NCBI RefSeq assembly: GCF_030851345.1
Contig: NZ_JALPNU010000026.1
Location: 1-55,267 of the forward strand
Length of the DNA stretch: 55,267 bases
Source: Marinifilum sp. D714
GTDB taxonomy: Bacteria > Bacteroidota > Bacteroidia > Bacteroidales > Marinifilaceae
Direction of reading: 5' to 3'
In this document: positions 8,922 to 17,305 of the stretch, one piece after another
How positions within the stretch are numbered: the first letter of the stretch is position 1
Layout: each line of letters opens with the position of its first letter
Notes under the pieces: generated by a model
Told to the model about the DNA's origin: nothing
Databases searched by the model: none
The model's input: only the letters and a program-made list of their open reading frames with translations
Position numbers and translations under genes: made by a program

Positions 8922-10264
8922 TGTTTATGGCAGAAAGAATTGTCATATTAGGTGCAGGAGAAAGTGGAGTTGGAGCAGCAGTTCTGGCTCAGGCGAAAGG
9001 ATTCGATGTGTTTGTATCTGATCTTGGAAAAATTAGTGATAAGTACAAAAAAGCTCTTCAAGAGTATAAAATAGATTTTGAAGAGGGAGAACATAGCGAA
9101 GACAAAATATTTTCAGCTTATGAAGTAGTGAAAAGCCCTGGAATTCCGGATACGGCGCCTTTAATTTTAAAGCTGAAAGGTAAAGGTATTCCTGTAATCT
9201 CTGAAATTGAATTTGCAGGAAGATATAGCAATGCAAAGATGATTTGCATTACTGGTAGTAACGGCAAAACCACTACAACATTAATGCTTTACCATATGCT
9301 AAAAAAAGCAGGCTTAAATGTTGGTTTAGCTGGTAATGTTGGCGAAAGTTTAGCTTGGCAAGTTGCTGAGAAAAACTTTGATTACTATGTGTTAGAATTG
9401 AGCAGTTTTCAGTTGGATGGAATGTATCAGTTCAAAGCGGATATTGCGATATTATTAAATATTACACCTGATCATTTAGATCGGTACGATTATAAAATGC
9501 AGAACTATGTCGATTCGAAGTTTCGCATTACACAAAACCTTACAGAAAGTGATGCTTTTGTGTATTGTTGCGATGATGAAATCATCAGCAAAGAAATGGA
9601 GAATTGGAACTCTAAAGCTCAACTATTTCCTTTTTCAGTTAAAGAAGAACTGAAAACAGGCGGATGGCTTGAGAACGAATTGTTAACAATTGATTGTAAC
9701 GAATACAAAATATCTATGGATAAAAAGGATTTATCATTACCTGGGATACACAACGTATATAATTCATTGGCATCAGGAATTGCCGGAAGTGTATTAGGCA
9801 TTAGAAAAGATGCTATACGTGAGAGTCTAAGTGATTTTCAGGGTGTAAATCACCGATTGGAAAAAGTTGTGAAAGTGCGCGGTATTCAGTTTATCAATGA
9901 TTCAAAAGCAACAAACATTAATTCAACATGGTATGCTTTGGAGAGCATGGAAGAGCCTGTAGTTTGGATTGTTGGTGGTGTTGATAAAGGAAATGATTAC
10001 TCAGTACTTTTTGATTTGGTTGATGAAAAAGTGAAGGCAATTGTATGTTTAGGTGTTGATAATGAAAAAATCCATAAGGCTTTTGAAGGAAGAGTGAAGA
10101 CAATTGTAGACGCTGATTCAATGGAAAAAGCGGTGAAATTATCCTATGAAATCGCTAATAAGGATGAAGTAGTGTTGTTGTCACCTGCATGTGCAAGTTT
10201 CGATTTGTTTAAATCTTATGAAGACCGAGGTGATCAATTTAAAGAAGAAGTAAGAAATCTGTAA
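8921..10264 (+). CDS. murD: UDP-N-acetylmuramoyl-L-alanine--D-glutamate ligase
   Basis: A 447-aa Mur ligase that adds D-glutamate to UDP-MurNAc-L-Ala. The N-terminal nucleotide-binding fold begins IVILGAGESGVGAA. The P-loop TGSNGKTTTT is near residue 110, the LELSSFQLDG block near residue 160, NHRLE near residue 310 and NDSKATN near residue 326. The ATG at 8921 overlaps the mraY stop by one base; a second ATG at 8927 (MAERIVILG) is equally plausible and would remove two residues. Confidence 0.96.
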   Translation: MFMAERIVILGAGESGVGAAVLAQAKGFDVFVSDLGKISDKYKKALQEYKIDFEEGEHSEDKIFSAYEVVKSPGIPDTAPLILKLKGKGIPVISEIEFAGRYSNAKMICITGSNGKTTTTLMLYHMLKKAGLNVGLAGNVGESLAWQVAEKNFDYYVLELSSFQLDGMYQFKADIAILLNITPDHLDRYDYKMQNYVDSKFRITQNLTESDAFVYCCDDEIISKEMENWNSKAQLFPFSVKEELKTGGWLENELLTIDCNEYKISMDKKDLSLPGIHNVYNSLASGIAGSVLGIRKDAIRESLSDFQGVNHRLEKVVKVRGIQFINDSKATNINSTWYALESMEEPVVWIVGGVDKGNDYSVLFDLVDEKVKAIVCLGVDNEKIHKAFEGRVKTIVDADSMEKAVKLSYEIANKDEVVLLSPACASFDLFKSYEDRGDQFKEEVRNL

Positions 10265-10276
10265 AAGGAATAGTTT

Positions 10277-11467
10277 ATGCAGAACTGGCTGGCAAGAATA
10301 TGGAACTGGGTTAAGAATCCTAAACTAAGAGGCGATAAAGTAATTTGGATTGTCATTTTGCTGTTGTCTTTGGTTTCGTTGCTAGTGGTTTATAGCTCTA
10401 CAGGAACCTTGGCTTATAAAGTTCGTGGAGGGAACACATCTTATTTCTTGATAAAACAGTTGGTTTTATTGGGTGGATGTTTTGTCATTATGTACTTTGT
10501 ACATGCCATGCCGCATCGGTATTATTCCAGTTTTGCAAATATTATTCTAATAATATCTGTTGGGATGCTGATACTGGCCAAATTAATTGGTACGAATTTG
10601 AATGACGCTTCTCGATGGATAACAATTCCAGGTATTGGATTTAATTTTCAACCCTCTGAATTGGCAAAGTTGGCTCTGATATTGCATGTTTCGAGAACTT
10701 TATCAAGGTTTCAAGGGAAAGTCGGATGTAGTAAAGAAGCTTTTATTCATCTGATTGTTCCAATTGGAATAGTGTGTTTTCTGATATTTTTAGATGACTT
10801 TTCCACCTCTGTTTTATTGGGAGGTATTTGTTATATTTTGATGTTTATAGGTCGTGTAGCTTATAAATATTTGTTTGGTAGTATTGCTGCTGTTTTACTT
10901 GTTTTGGTGTTGTTAATTGCATTGGCTCCGGTAATTCCGAGTTTAGGTCGTGTTCAAACGGTTCGTAGTAGAATCGAGAACTTTTTCGATGAAGAACGAA
11001 GCATAAACAACAATCAAAACTACCAGGTTGAACAAGCAAAAATTGCAGTTGTTTCGGGTGGTATTTTTGGAAAAATGCCGGGTAATAGTACACAACGTAA
11101 TTTTTTACCACATCCATATTCCGATTTTATTTATGCCATTATACTAGAGGAAATGGGATGGATTGGTGGTTTTGGAATTCTTGCCTTATATCTGTTCTTA
11201 CTGTATCGGGCCGGAATAATAGTTCGGAAATGTAGTAGAACATTTCCTGCATTTTTGGTCATAGGTTTAACCTTAAGTATCGTTTTTCAGGCTTTGACAA
11301 ATATGGCTGTTTCGGTGAATTTAATTCCTGTAACAGGTCAGCCATTGCCTTTAGTAAGTATGGGAGGAACATCCTTGATATTTACCAGTGCCGCTTTGGG
11401 GATGATATTAAGTATTAGCAATTGGGCAAACGAAGAAGAAAAAAGATTAAATGAAGCAGAAAATTAA
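10277..11467 (+). CDS. ftsW: Septal peptidoglycan polymerase FtsW (SEDS family)
   Basis: A 396-aa SEDS glycosyltransferase with about ten membrane segments that polymerises lipid II at the septum together with FtsI. Family marks are VYSSTGTLAYK near residue 40, GFNFQPSELAKLALI near residue 120, the extracellular LGRVQTVRSRIENFF region and the C-terminal TGQPLPLVSMGGTSL block. RodA is the usual alternative, but the position between murD and murG supports FtsW. Its last 17 bases overlap murG, indicating coupled translation. Confidence 0.93.
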   Translation: MQNWLARIWNWVKNPKLRGDKVIWIVILLLSLVSLLVVYSSTGTLAYKVRGGNTSYFLIKQLVLLGGCFVIMYFVHAMPHRYYSSFANIILIISVGMLILAKLIGTNLNDASRWITIPGIGFNFQPSELAKLALILHVSRTLSRFQGKVGCSKEAFIHLIVPIGIVCFLIFLDDFSTSVLLGGICYILMFIGRVAYKYLFGSIAAVLLVLVLLIALAPVIPSLGRVQTVRSRIENFFDEERSINNNQNYQVEQAKIAVVSGGIFGKMPGNSTQRNFLPHPYSDFIYAIILEEMGWIGGFGILALYLFLLYRAGIIVRKCSRTFPAFLVIGLTLSIVFQALTNMAVSVNLIPVTGQPLPLVSMGGTSLIFTSAALGMILSISNWANEEEKRLNEAEN

Positions 11468-12551
11468 AATAATAGTTAGTGGTGGAGGAACCGGAGGACA
11501 TATCTATCCGGCCATTTCTATTGCCAATGCCTTAAAACAAAAGCATCAGGATTGTGAAATTTTGTTTGTAGGTGCCGAAGGAAAAATGGAAATGGAAAAA
11601 GTTCCTGCTGCTGGATATGATATAGTTGGATTGCCTATTCGCGGTTTACAAAGAAGTTTATCGAAGGAGAATTTAAAGTTTTTCCCTCGCTTGTTAAAAA
11701 GTATTTGGAAAGCAAAAGCAATTGTGAAGGGCTTTGAACCTGATGCTGTTGTTGGTGTTGGAGGTTATGCCAGCGGACCATTATTGCATGTAGCTGCAAA
11801 ACTTGGTGTGCCTGCATTAATTCAGGAACAAAACTCCTATGCCGGGATCACCAATAAATTACTAGCTAAAAAGGCTAAGAAAATTTGTGTTGCCTACGAA
11901 GGAATGGAGCGATTCTTTCCAAAAGAGAAGATTGTGTTGACAGGGAACCCTGTTCGGAAGGATTTGATGGAAATTGAATCGAAAAGAGAGGAAGCCTTAA
12001 AGCATTTTGACTTGAATCCTGATAAAAAAACAATCTTGATTGTTGGAGGAAGTTTGGGAGCAAGAACCATAAACAATAGTGTTTTAAATTCACTTGATGC
12101 CATTTCTCAATCAGGAGTTCAGGTGATTTGGCAAACAGGAAAGTTTTATATAGAAAAAGTAAAAAAAGAGCTTGAAAATTGGGATTTGCCTAATTTAAAG
12201 TTTATTGATTTTTTGAGCCGTATGGATTTGGCTTATGCTGCTGCCGATATTGTAATTTCAAGAGCAGGAGCAGGAACCATTTCTGAATTGTGCTTGGTGG
12301 AGAAAGCATGTATTTTGGTGCCTTCGCCTAATGTTTCGGAAGATCATCAAACCAAAAATGCAATGGCATTGGTAAATAAAGATGCTGCGGTGATGGTAAA
12401 GGATGCTGAAGCGGAAGTGAAATTAATTCCACAAGCTTTGGACTTAATCAATAAGGAAGAAAGATGTGCTCAGTTGGCAAAGAATTGTAAGTTACTTGCC
12501 AAACCTGATGCCGCAGATGATATAGCAGAACACATTCTTGCAATGATATAA
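11451..12551 (+). CDS. murG: UDP-N-acetylglucosamine--N-acetylmuramyl-(pentapeptide) pyrophosphoryl-undecaprenol N-acetylglucosamine transferase
   Basis: A 366-aa GT28 glycosyltransferase that converts lipid I to lipid II on the inner membrane face. The N-terminal glycine-rich loop SGGGTGGHIYPA (residues 9-20), VGVGGYASGP near residue 100, the second glycine loop VGGSLGAR near residue 197 and the donor-binding ISRAGAGTISEL near residue 263 are all present. It starts within the end of ftsW (17-bp overlap) and is followed one base later by murC. Confidence 0.97.
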   Translation: MKQKIKIIVSGGGTGGHIYPAISIANALKQKHQDCEILFVGAEGKMEMEKVPAAGYDIVGLPIRGLQRSLSKENLKFFPRLLKSIWKAKAIVKGFEPDAVVGVGGYASGPLLHVAAKLGVPALIQEQNSYAGITNKLLAKKAKKICVAYEGMERFFPKEKIVLTGNPVRKDLMEIESKREEALKHFDLNPDKKTILIVGGSLGARTINNSVLNSLDAISQSGVQVIWQTGKFYIEKVKKELENWDLPNLKFIDFLSRMDLAYAAADIVISRAGAGTISELCLVEKACILVPSPNVSEDHQTKNAMALVNKDAAVMVKDAEAEVKLIPQALDLINKEERCAQLAKNCKLLAKPDAADDIAEHILAMI

Positions 12552-12552
12552 T

Positions 12553-13917
12553 ATGAAGTTAGAAGATTTTAAAAATATTTATTTCGTTGGTATTGGAGGA
12601 ATAGGAATGAGTGCAATCGCACGCTACTTCCATTCCATAGGTAAGAATGTGTTCGGATATGACAGAACATCGACCAAACTAACAGGTGAGCTTTTGGAAG
12701 AAGGTATTAAAATTACTTTCGAAGATGATTTGGATACAATACCAAATGATTTTCTGAATAAGGAAAATACATTGGTTGTGTTTACTCCGGCAATTCCAAA
12801 AGATCATCAGCAATTGAGCTATTTTAAATTAAATAGCTATACCATTATGAAACGATCTCAGGTTTTGGGTTTGCTTTCGGATGATTTAAATGGAATTGGA
12901 ATTGCAGGGACTCATGGGAAAACTACGGTTTCAACCATAACAGCTCATATTTTTAACAATTCAAAAATGGGTTGTAATGCTTTTTTGGGAGGCATATCCA
13001 GAAACTATCAGTCTAATCTTTTATTGAACAAAGATAGTTCATGGGTAATTCTGGAAGCCGATGAGTTTGATCGATCTTTTTTGCAGTTGCATCCTAAAAT
13101 TGCGTTGATTACATCAATGGATGCTGACCATTTGGATATTTATGGTGATAAATCAGAATTGGAGAAGAGTTTTCAGGAGTATGCCGGTCAAATAAAGCAG
13201 GATGGAATATTAGTTCATAAAAAAGGTTTGCATCTTGAGAATGTCGAGGTTGAAAAGTATACCTATTCGCTAAATGAGATTGCAGACTTTTATGCCAAAA
13301 ATCTAACACTTGTTGAAGGTTTCTATGAGTTTGATTTGGTTCATCCGCAAGGAGTATTTGAAAAATTAAAATTCTCTTATCCTGGTAAGATTAATGTAGA
13401 AAATGCAATAGGAGCGTGTAGTGTAGCTATTCTTGGAGGAGTAAAGGAAGAGGAAATCAGATTTGCATTGTCATCATTTGAAGGAGTTAGAAGAAGATTC
13501 GATTATCAAATCAGAAAAGACAATTTGGTTTTTATAGATGATTATGCGCATCATCCAAAGGAGTTGAAAGAAAGTATTTCTTCGGTTAGAGATATTTATC
13601 CGAATAAGAAAATTACTGGAGTTTTTCAGCCGCATTTGTATACCAGAACCAGAGATTTCGCAGAGGGATTTGCGGAAAGTTTAAGCTTGTTGGATGAAGT
13701 AATTCTGTTGGATATTTATCCGGCAAGAGAATTACCAATTGAAGGGGTAAGTTCCAAGATGATCATGAAAAAAATTACGGTTCCAGTTTGCACTTGTTCA
13801 AAAAAGGAATTGATTGATTTGTTGGAGCAAAAAGATTTGGAAGTTCTTTTGACTTTAGGTGCTGGGGATATAGATAAATTGGTTGAACCAATTAAGAATA
13901 TGTTGATAGAAAAATAA
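12553..13917 (+). CDS. murC: UDP-N-acetylmuramate--L-alanine ligase
   Basis: A 454-aa Mur ligase that starts the stem peptide by joining L-alanine to UDP-MurNAc. It has the N-terminal FVGIGGIGMSAIARYF dinucleotide-like fold, the P-loop GTHGKTTVST near residue 118, EADEFDRSF near residue 164, and the DYAHHPKEL block near residue 334 with GVFQPHLYTR shortly after. MurC of normal length and domain order. The gene is followed after 4 bp by ftsQ. Neither murB, ddl nor murF is in this cluster. Confidence 0.96.
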   Translation: MKLEDFKNIYFVGIGGIGMSAIARYFHSIGKNVFGYDRTSTKLTGELLEEGIKITFEDDLDTIPNDFLNKENTLVVFTPAIPKDHQQLSYFKLNSYTIMKRSQVLGLLSDDLNGIGIAGTHGKTTVSTITAHIFNNSKMGCNAFLGGISRNYQSNLLLNKDSSWVILEADEFDRSFLQLHPKIALITSMDADHLDIYGDKSELEKSFQEYAGQIKQDGILVHKKGLHLENVEVEKYTYSLNEIADFYAKNLTLVEGFYEFDLVHPQGVFEKLKFSYPGKINVENAIGACSVAILGGVKEEEIRFALSSFEGVRRRFDYQIRKDNLVFIDDYAHHPKELKESISSVRDIYPNKKITGVFQPHLYTRTRDFAEGFAESLSLLDEVILLDIYPARELPIEGVSSKMIMKKITVPVCTCSKKELIDLLEQKDLEVLLTLGAGDIDKLVEPIKNMLIEK

Positions 13918-13921
13918 AAGC

Positions 13922-14653
13922 ATGCTTAAAAAAATTACTGTCATATTAATTTGGATATCACTGTTGGGATATTTATTGGTAAGCTTCTCCTTCGTAGGTG
14001 AGAAGGGTGATGCCATTATCCTAAATGATATAAAAGTTAAGGTAAAAGATAGCATAGACAGTGGTTTTGTTAGTAATAAGGATGTAGAGAAGATTGTAAA
14101 AAAACAGTATCCAGACTGGGAAGGAAACTCTGTTTATGCGATAAATAAGGAAGTTTTGGAGGATAAGATCAATCAGATTCCATATGTGAAAAGGTCGGAA
14201 ATCTATTCTTCGCTTTCAGGAAATCTGATTATTGAGATTCATCAGAGAAATCCTATTGTTCGTATTTTACAGGGAAGAGGATATTATATTGATGAGGAAG
14301 GAAAGAAAATGCCATTATCCTCTAAATTTACATCAAGGGTTTTGGTGGTTTCGGGGGCAGTAAATGAGCAGTTGATAAAAGAAGAGCTTTTTGATTTGGT
14401 AAAATTTATTACAAATGATGAATTTTGGAAGTCGCAAATAACTCAAATACATGTAACACGCGGGAAAGAGTATGTTTTGGTACCACGTGTAGGAGCACAT
14501 AAAATTGAGTTGGGAAGCATTGAAAATTATCAGAAGAAATTCAAAAAATTGTATGCTTTGTACACCGATGGGTTTACAAAAACCGGGTGGAACAGATACA
14601 AAAGAATCAACCTGAAGTACGAAAATCAGGTGGTTTGCACAAAAAAGAACTAG
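13922..14653 (+). CDS. ftsQ: Cell-division protein FtsQ/DivIB
   Basis: A 243-aa bitopic protein with one N-terminal membrane segment (residues 5-22, ITVILIWISLLGYLLVSF). The periplasmic part holds a POTRA-like region with VSNKDVEKIVKK and the NLIIEIHQRNPIVRI strand typical of FtsQ, then GYYIDEEGKKMPL. FtsQ scaffolds FtsL-FtsB and the synthase FtsWI. Sequence conservation is modest; the location between murC and ftsA makes the identification secure. ftsA starts one base after its stop. Confidence 0.9.
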   Translation: MLKKITVILIWISLLGYLLVSFSFVGEKGDAIILNDIKVKVKDSIDSGFVSNKDVEKIVKKQYPDWEGNSVYAINKEVLEDKINQIPYVKRSEIYSSLSGNLIIEIHQRNPIVRILQGRGYYIDEEGKKMPLSSKFTSRVLVVSGAVNEQLIKEELFDLVKFITNDEFWKSQITQIHVTRGKEYVLVPRVGAHKIELGSIENYQKKFKKLYALYTDGFTKTGWNRYKRINLKYENQVVCTKKN

Positions 14654-14654
14654 A

Positions 14655-15917
14655 ATGGTTGGGACGAATAATATAATAGCCGCAATTGATATAGGAACAA
14701 CAAAAATTGTTGCCATACTTGGTGAGATTTCCGATGATGGAAAGCTTAACATTTTGGGTATGGAGCGTACTGTTTCTAAAGGTGTAAAGCGTGGAGTAAT
14801 TCATGATATTGAACTTACCATCGAGGCTATTAATGAAGCTGTGGCTCGTTTGAAAGAGAAGACCAATAAGGAATTTTCTACGGTATATGTGGGGATTGCC
14901 GGACAGCATATTCGTATAGTCAAAGAGAGGAAATTTAAATATATAGAAAATTCGGTCGAAGAAATTACAAAGGAAGATATAGAGCAGATTACCAATGAGA
15001 ATTACAAGCATCCTGTTGAAATTGGTGAGCAAATTTTACATGTAATTCCTCAAGAATTTGTTGTTGATAAAGAGGTTGGAATTAAGAATCCACTCGGAAT
15101 GGCTGGACGAAGGTTAGACGGGCATTTCAATATCATAATTGGGAGAACAGCTTCAGCCAGAAACATCGAAAAATGTGTTCGTGAAGTTGGATTGGATGTG
15201 GAAGAATTGGTTCTGGAACCTTTGGCATCATCCTTGGCAGTTTTAACTAAGGAGGAGAAAGAGGCAGGTGTTGTGCTTGTTGATATAGGTGGTGGAACCA
15301 CCGATGTAACTGTTTATTTTGATGGCGTTTTAAAACATGCTTCGGTTATTCCATTTGGTGGAGATCATGTAACCAGAGATATAAAAGAGGCATGTTCGGT
15401 ATTTTCACGACAGGCTGAAGCATTAAAAGTGCAATTTGGTGAAGCTGTTGCAGATATGACTTCAGATGATAAAGTAGTTACGATTCCTGCAACTGGTGGA
15501 TGGGATGAGAAGGATATATCCTTTAAATTTCTCGCTCAAATTATTCAGTGCAGAATGGAAGAAATCATCGATTCTGTGAAATTCCAGGTTGAATCAACAG
15601 GTTTGAAAGATAAAATTGGTGCTGGAATTGTGTTAACCGGAGGGGGAGGTTTACTTACCAACCTTGATGTTTTAACACAGCAAAGAACGAATTTGGATGT
15701 AAGAATAGGATTCCCTAGAAACTCAAAAGTGAATTTGGAGGAAAATATTGATCATCCAATGTACTCAACCTCTATTGGTCTTTTATTAAAAGGAATGGAA
15801 AAACCCAAAACAAAGCCTGTGGAAAAGACCAATTTAAATGGAAATAAACCAAAAAAGAAAAAAGGATTTACAGCATTCCTTGGATCTTTATTTGATACCC
15901 AAGATGTGGATATGTAA
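14655..15917 (+). CDS. ftsA: Cell-division protein FtsA
   Basis: A 420-aa actin-like ATPase that anchors FtsZ filaments to the membrane. The first phosphate loop is IAAIDIGTTKIVA (residues 8-20); VLVDIGGGTTDVTVY near residue 209 is the second, and GIVLTGGGGLLTN near residue 321 the adenosine motif. A basic stretch (KPKKKK) precedes a short amphipathic C-terminal helix at residues 404-420 (GFTAFLGSLFDTQDVDM), the membrane-targeting sequence. That tail is notable because the adjacent FtsZ1 ends in a closely similar sequence. Confidence 0.96.
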   Translation: MVGTNNIIAAIDIGTTKIVAILGEISDDGKLNILGMERTVSKGVKRGVIHDIELTIEAINEAVARLKEKTNKEFSTVYVGIAGQHIRIVKERKFKYIENSVEEITKEDIEQITNENYKHPVEIGEQILHVIPQEFVVDKEVGIKNPLGMAGRRLDGHFNIIIGRTASARNIEKCVREVGLDVEELVLEPLASSLAVLTKEEKEAGVVLVDIGGGTTDVTVYFDGVLKHASVIPFGGDHVTRDIKEACSVFSRQAEALKVQFGEAVADMTSDDKVVTIPATGGWDEKDISFKFLAQIIQCRMEEIIDSVKFQVESTGLKDKIGAGIVLTGGGGLLTNLDVLTQQRTNLDVRIGFPRNSKVNLEENIDHPMYSTSIGLLLKGMEKPKTKPVEKTNLNGNKPKKKKGFTAFLGSLFDTQDVDM

Positions 15918-15949
15918 AAAAGATATTGTAACCCTAATACTGTGAGATC

Positions 15950-17251
15950 ATGATTGACGAATTATTACCGGTTAATTTTGAACCAAAAGAAAAATCCATA
16001 ATTAAAGTAATTGGTGTGGGTGGTGGTGGAGGAAACGCCGTCAACCACATGTTAAAAGAAGGAATTACGGGGGTTGATTTTGTAATTTGTAATACTGATT
16101 CACAAGCACTCGAAAATAGTCCTGTACCCATTAAAGTTCAGTTGGGAAAATCGCTAACCGAAGGAAGAGGAGCAGGAAATAAACCTGAACGAGGAAGAGA
16201 ATCTGCAATAGAAAGTTTAGACGATATCAACAAAGTATTGAGTGAAAAAACCAAAATGGTTTTTGTAACTGCCGGAATGGGTGGAGGAACCGGCACTGGT
16301 GCTGCGCCGATTATCGCAGAAGCTGCTCGCCAGCAAGATGTGCTTACGGTAGGGATTGTTACAATACCTTTTAGATTCGAAGGAAAGAAAAGGATTCAAC
16401 AAGCTATGGAAGGAATTGAAAACCTTGAAAAGCATGTTGATGCATTGTTGATTATTAACAATGAGAAGTTGAGATTAATGTATGGAGATTTAAAACTTTC
16501 CGATGCATTTGCCGAAGCTGATAATGTTCTTTCTGTTGCTGCAAAAAGTATTGCAGAAATTATAACAGTTGCTGGATATGTAAATGTCGATTTTGCTGAT
16601 GTTGAAACAGTAATGAGAAATAGTGGTGTGGCTGTAATGGGATCAGCTACTGCTTCAGGACCAGATAGATCAATTCGAGCTATCGAAGAGGCTTTAACCT
16701 CACCTCTTTTAAATAGCAATAATATTGTTGGTGCTCGAAATATTCTTTTGAATATCATTTCTGGTAAAGAGGAAGTTACCATGCAGGAAGTGAGTCAGAT
16801 TACCGATTATGTACAGGATGTTGTTGGAGATGATGTGAGTGTGATTTGGGGAAATGGTTACAATGAGAAAATGGGAGACGAGCTAAGTGTTACCATTATT
16901 GCAACTGGATTTTCTGAAAATCCTATTCCCGAATTGATGATTGAACCAAGAAAAAGAGCAGAGGATGCCCCAAAATTGGAGTTGATCATTGAAAATCCAG
17001 CTGCAGATGAAGAAAAAGCAGCAGCAAAAAGAAGAGAAGAAACTCAGCGTCGTGAAGAATTAATGCGGAAGCGCTCCGAGGAAGAAAAAGAGGAAATTCT
17101 TGAAGTAAAAAGCGATAATACCAAGCCAGAGTCCAAACCAGATCCTCACTTAGAAACTAAGGAAGTGGACGAAGAAGAAGAGGAAAGTATAAATGGTTGG
17201 TTTAAGAAAAGTTTCTCAAATATATTTGATAACAAGGATACTCCTATGTAA
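15950..17251 (+). CDS. ftsZ: Cell-division GTPase FtsZ, first copy, with FtsA-like C-terminal tail
   Basis: A 433-aa tubulin-like GTPase that polymerises into the division ring. The nucleotide-binding GGGTGTG is at residues 111-117, and the catalytic T7-loop residues Asn212, Asp214 and Asp217 are intact, so it should be active. From about residue 340 it diverges from the second copy. A long, highly charged, probably helical linker (rich in K, R and E) leads to an acidic run and then GWFKKSFSNIFDNKDTPM. There is no PAYxRK-type partner-binding peptide. Instead the tail looks amphipathic and matches the pattern of the FtsA tail (F-D-x-x-D-x-x-M at the very end of both proteins). It begins 32 bp after ftsA. 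Direct membrane attachment is inference. Confidence 0.95.
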   Translation: MIDELLPVNFEPKEKSIIKVIGVGGGGGNAVNHMLKEGITGVDFVICNTDSQALENSPVPIKVQLGKSLTEGRGAGNKPERGRESAIESLDDINKVLSEKTKMVFVTAGMGGGTGTGAAPIIAEAARQQDVLTVGIVTIPFRFEGKKRIQQAMEGIENLEKHVDALLIINNEKLRLMYGDLKLSDAFAEADNVLSVAAKSIAEIITVAGYVNVDFADVETVMRNSGVAVMGSATASGPDRSIRAIEEALTSPLLNSNNIVGARNILLNIISGKEEVTMQEVSQITDYVQDVVGDDVSVIWGNGYNEKMGDELSVTIIATGFSENPIPELMIEPRKRAEDAPKLELIIENPAADEEKAAAKRREETQRREELMRKRSEEEKEEILEVKSDNTKPESKPDPHLETKEVDEEEEESINGWFKKSFSNIFDNKDTPM

Positions 17252-17305
17252 GATCAATAATTTGATTTTGTGATTATAAATTAGGAGAGATTAGAAGTAT
17301 AAAAA

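Noticed and set aside
15950-17251. FtsZ1 as a decaying pseudogene
   Set aside because: All GTP-binding and catalytic residues are intact, there is no frameshift, and the coding pattern is strong to the last codon.
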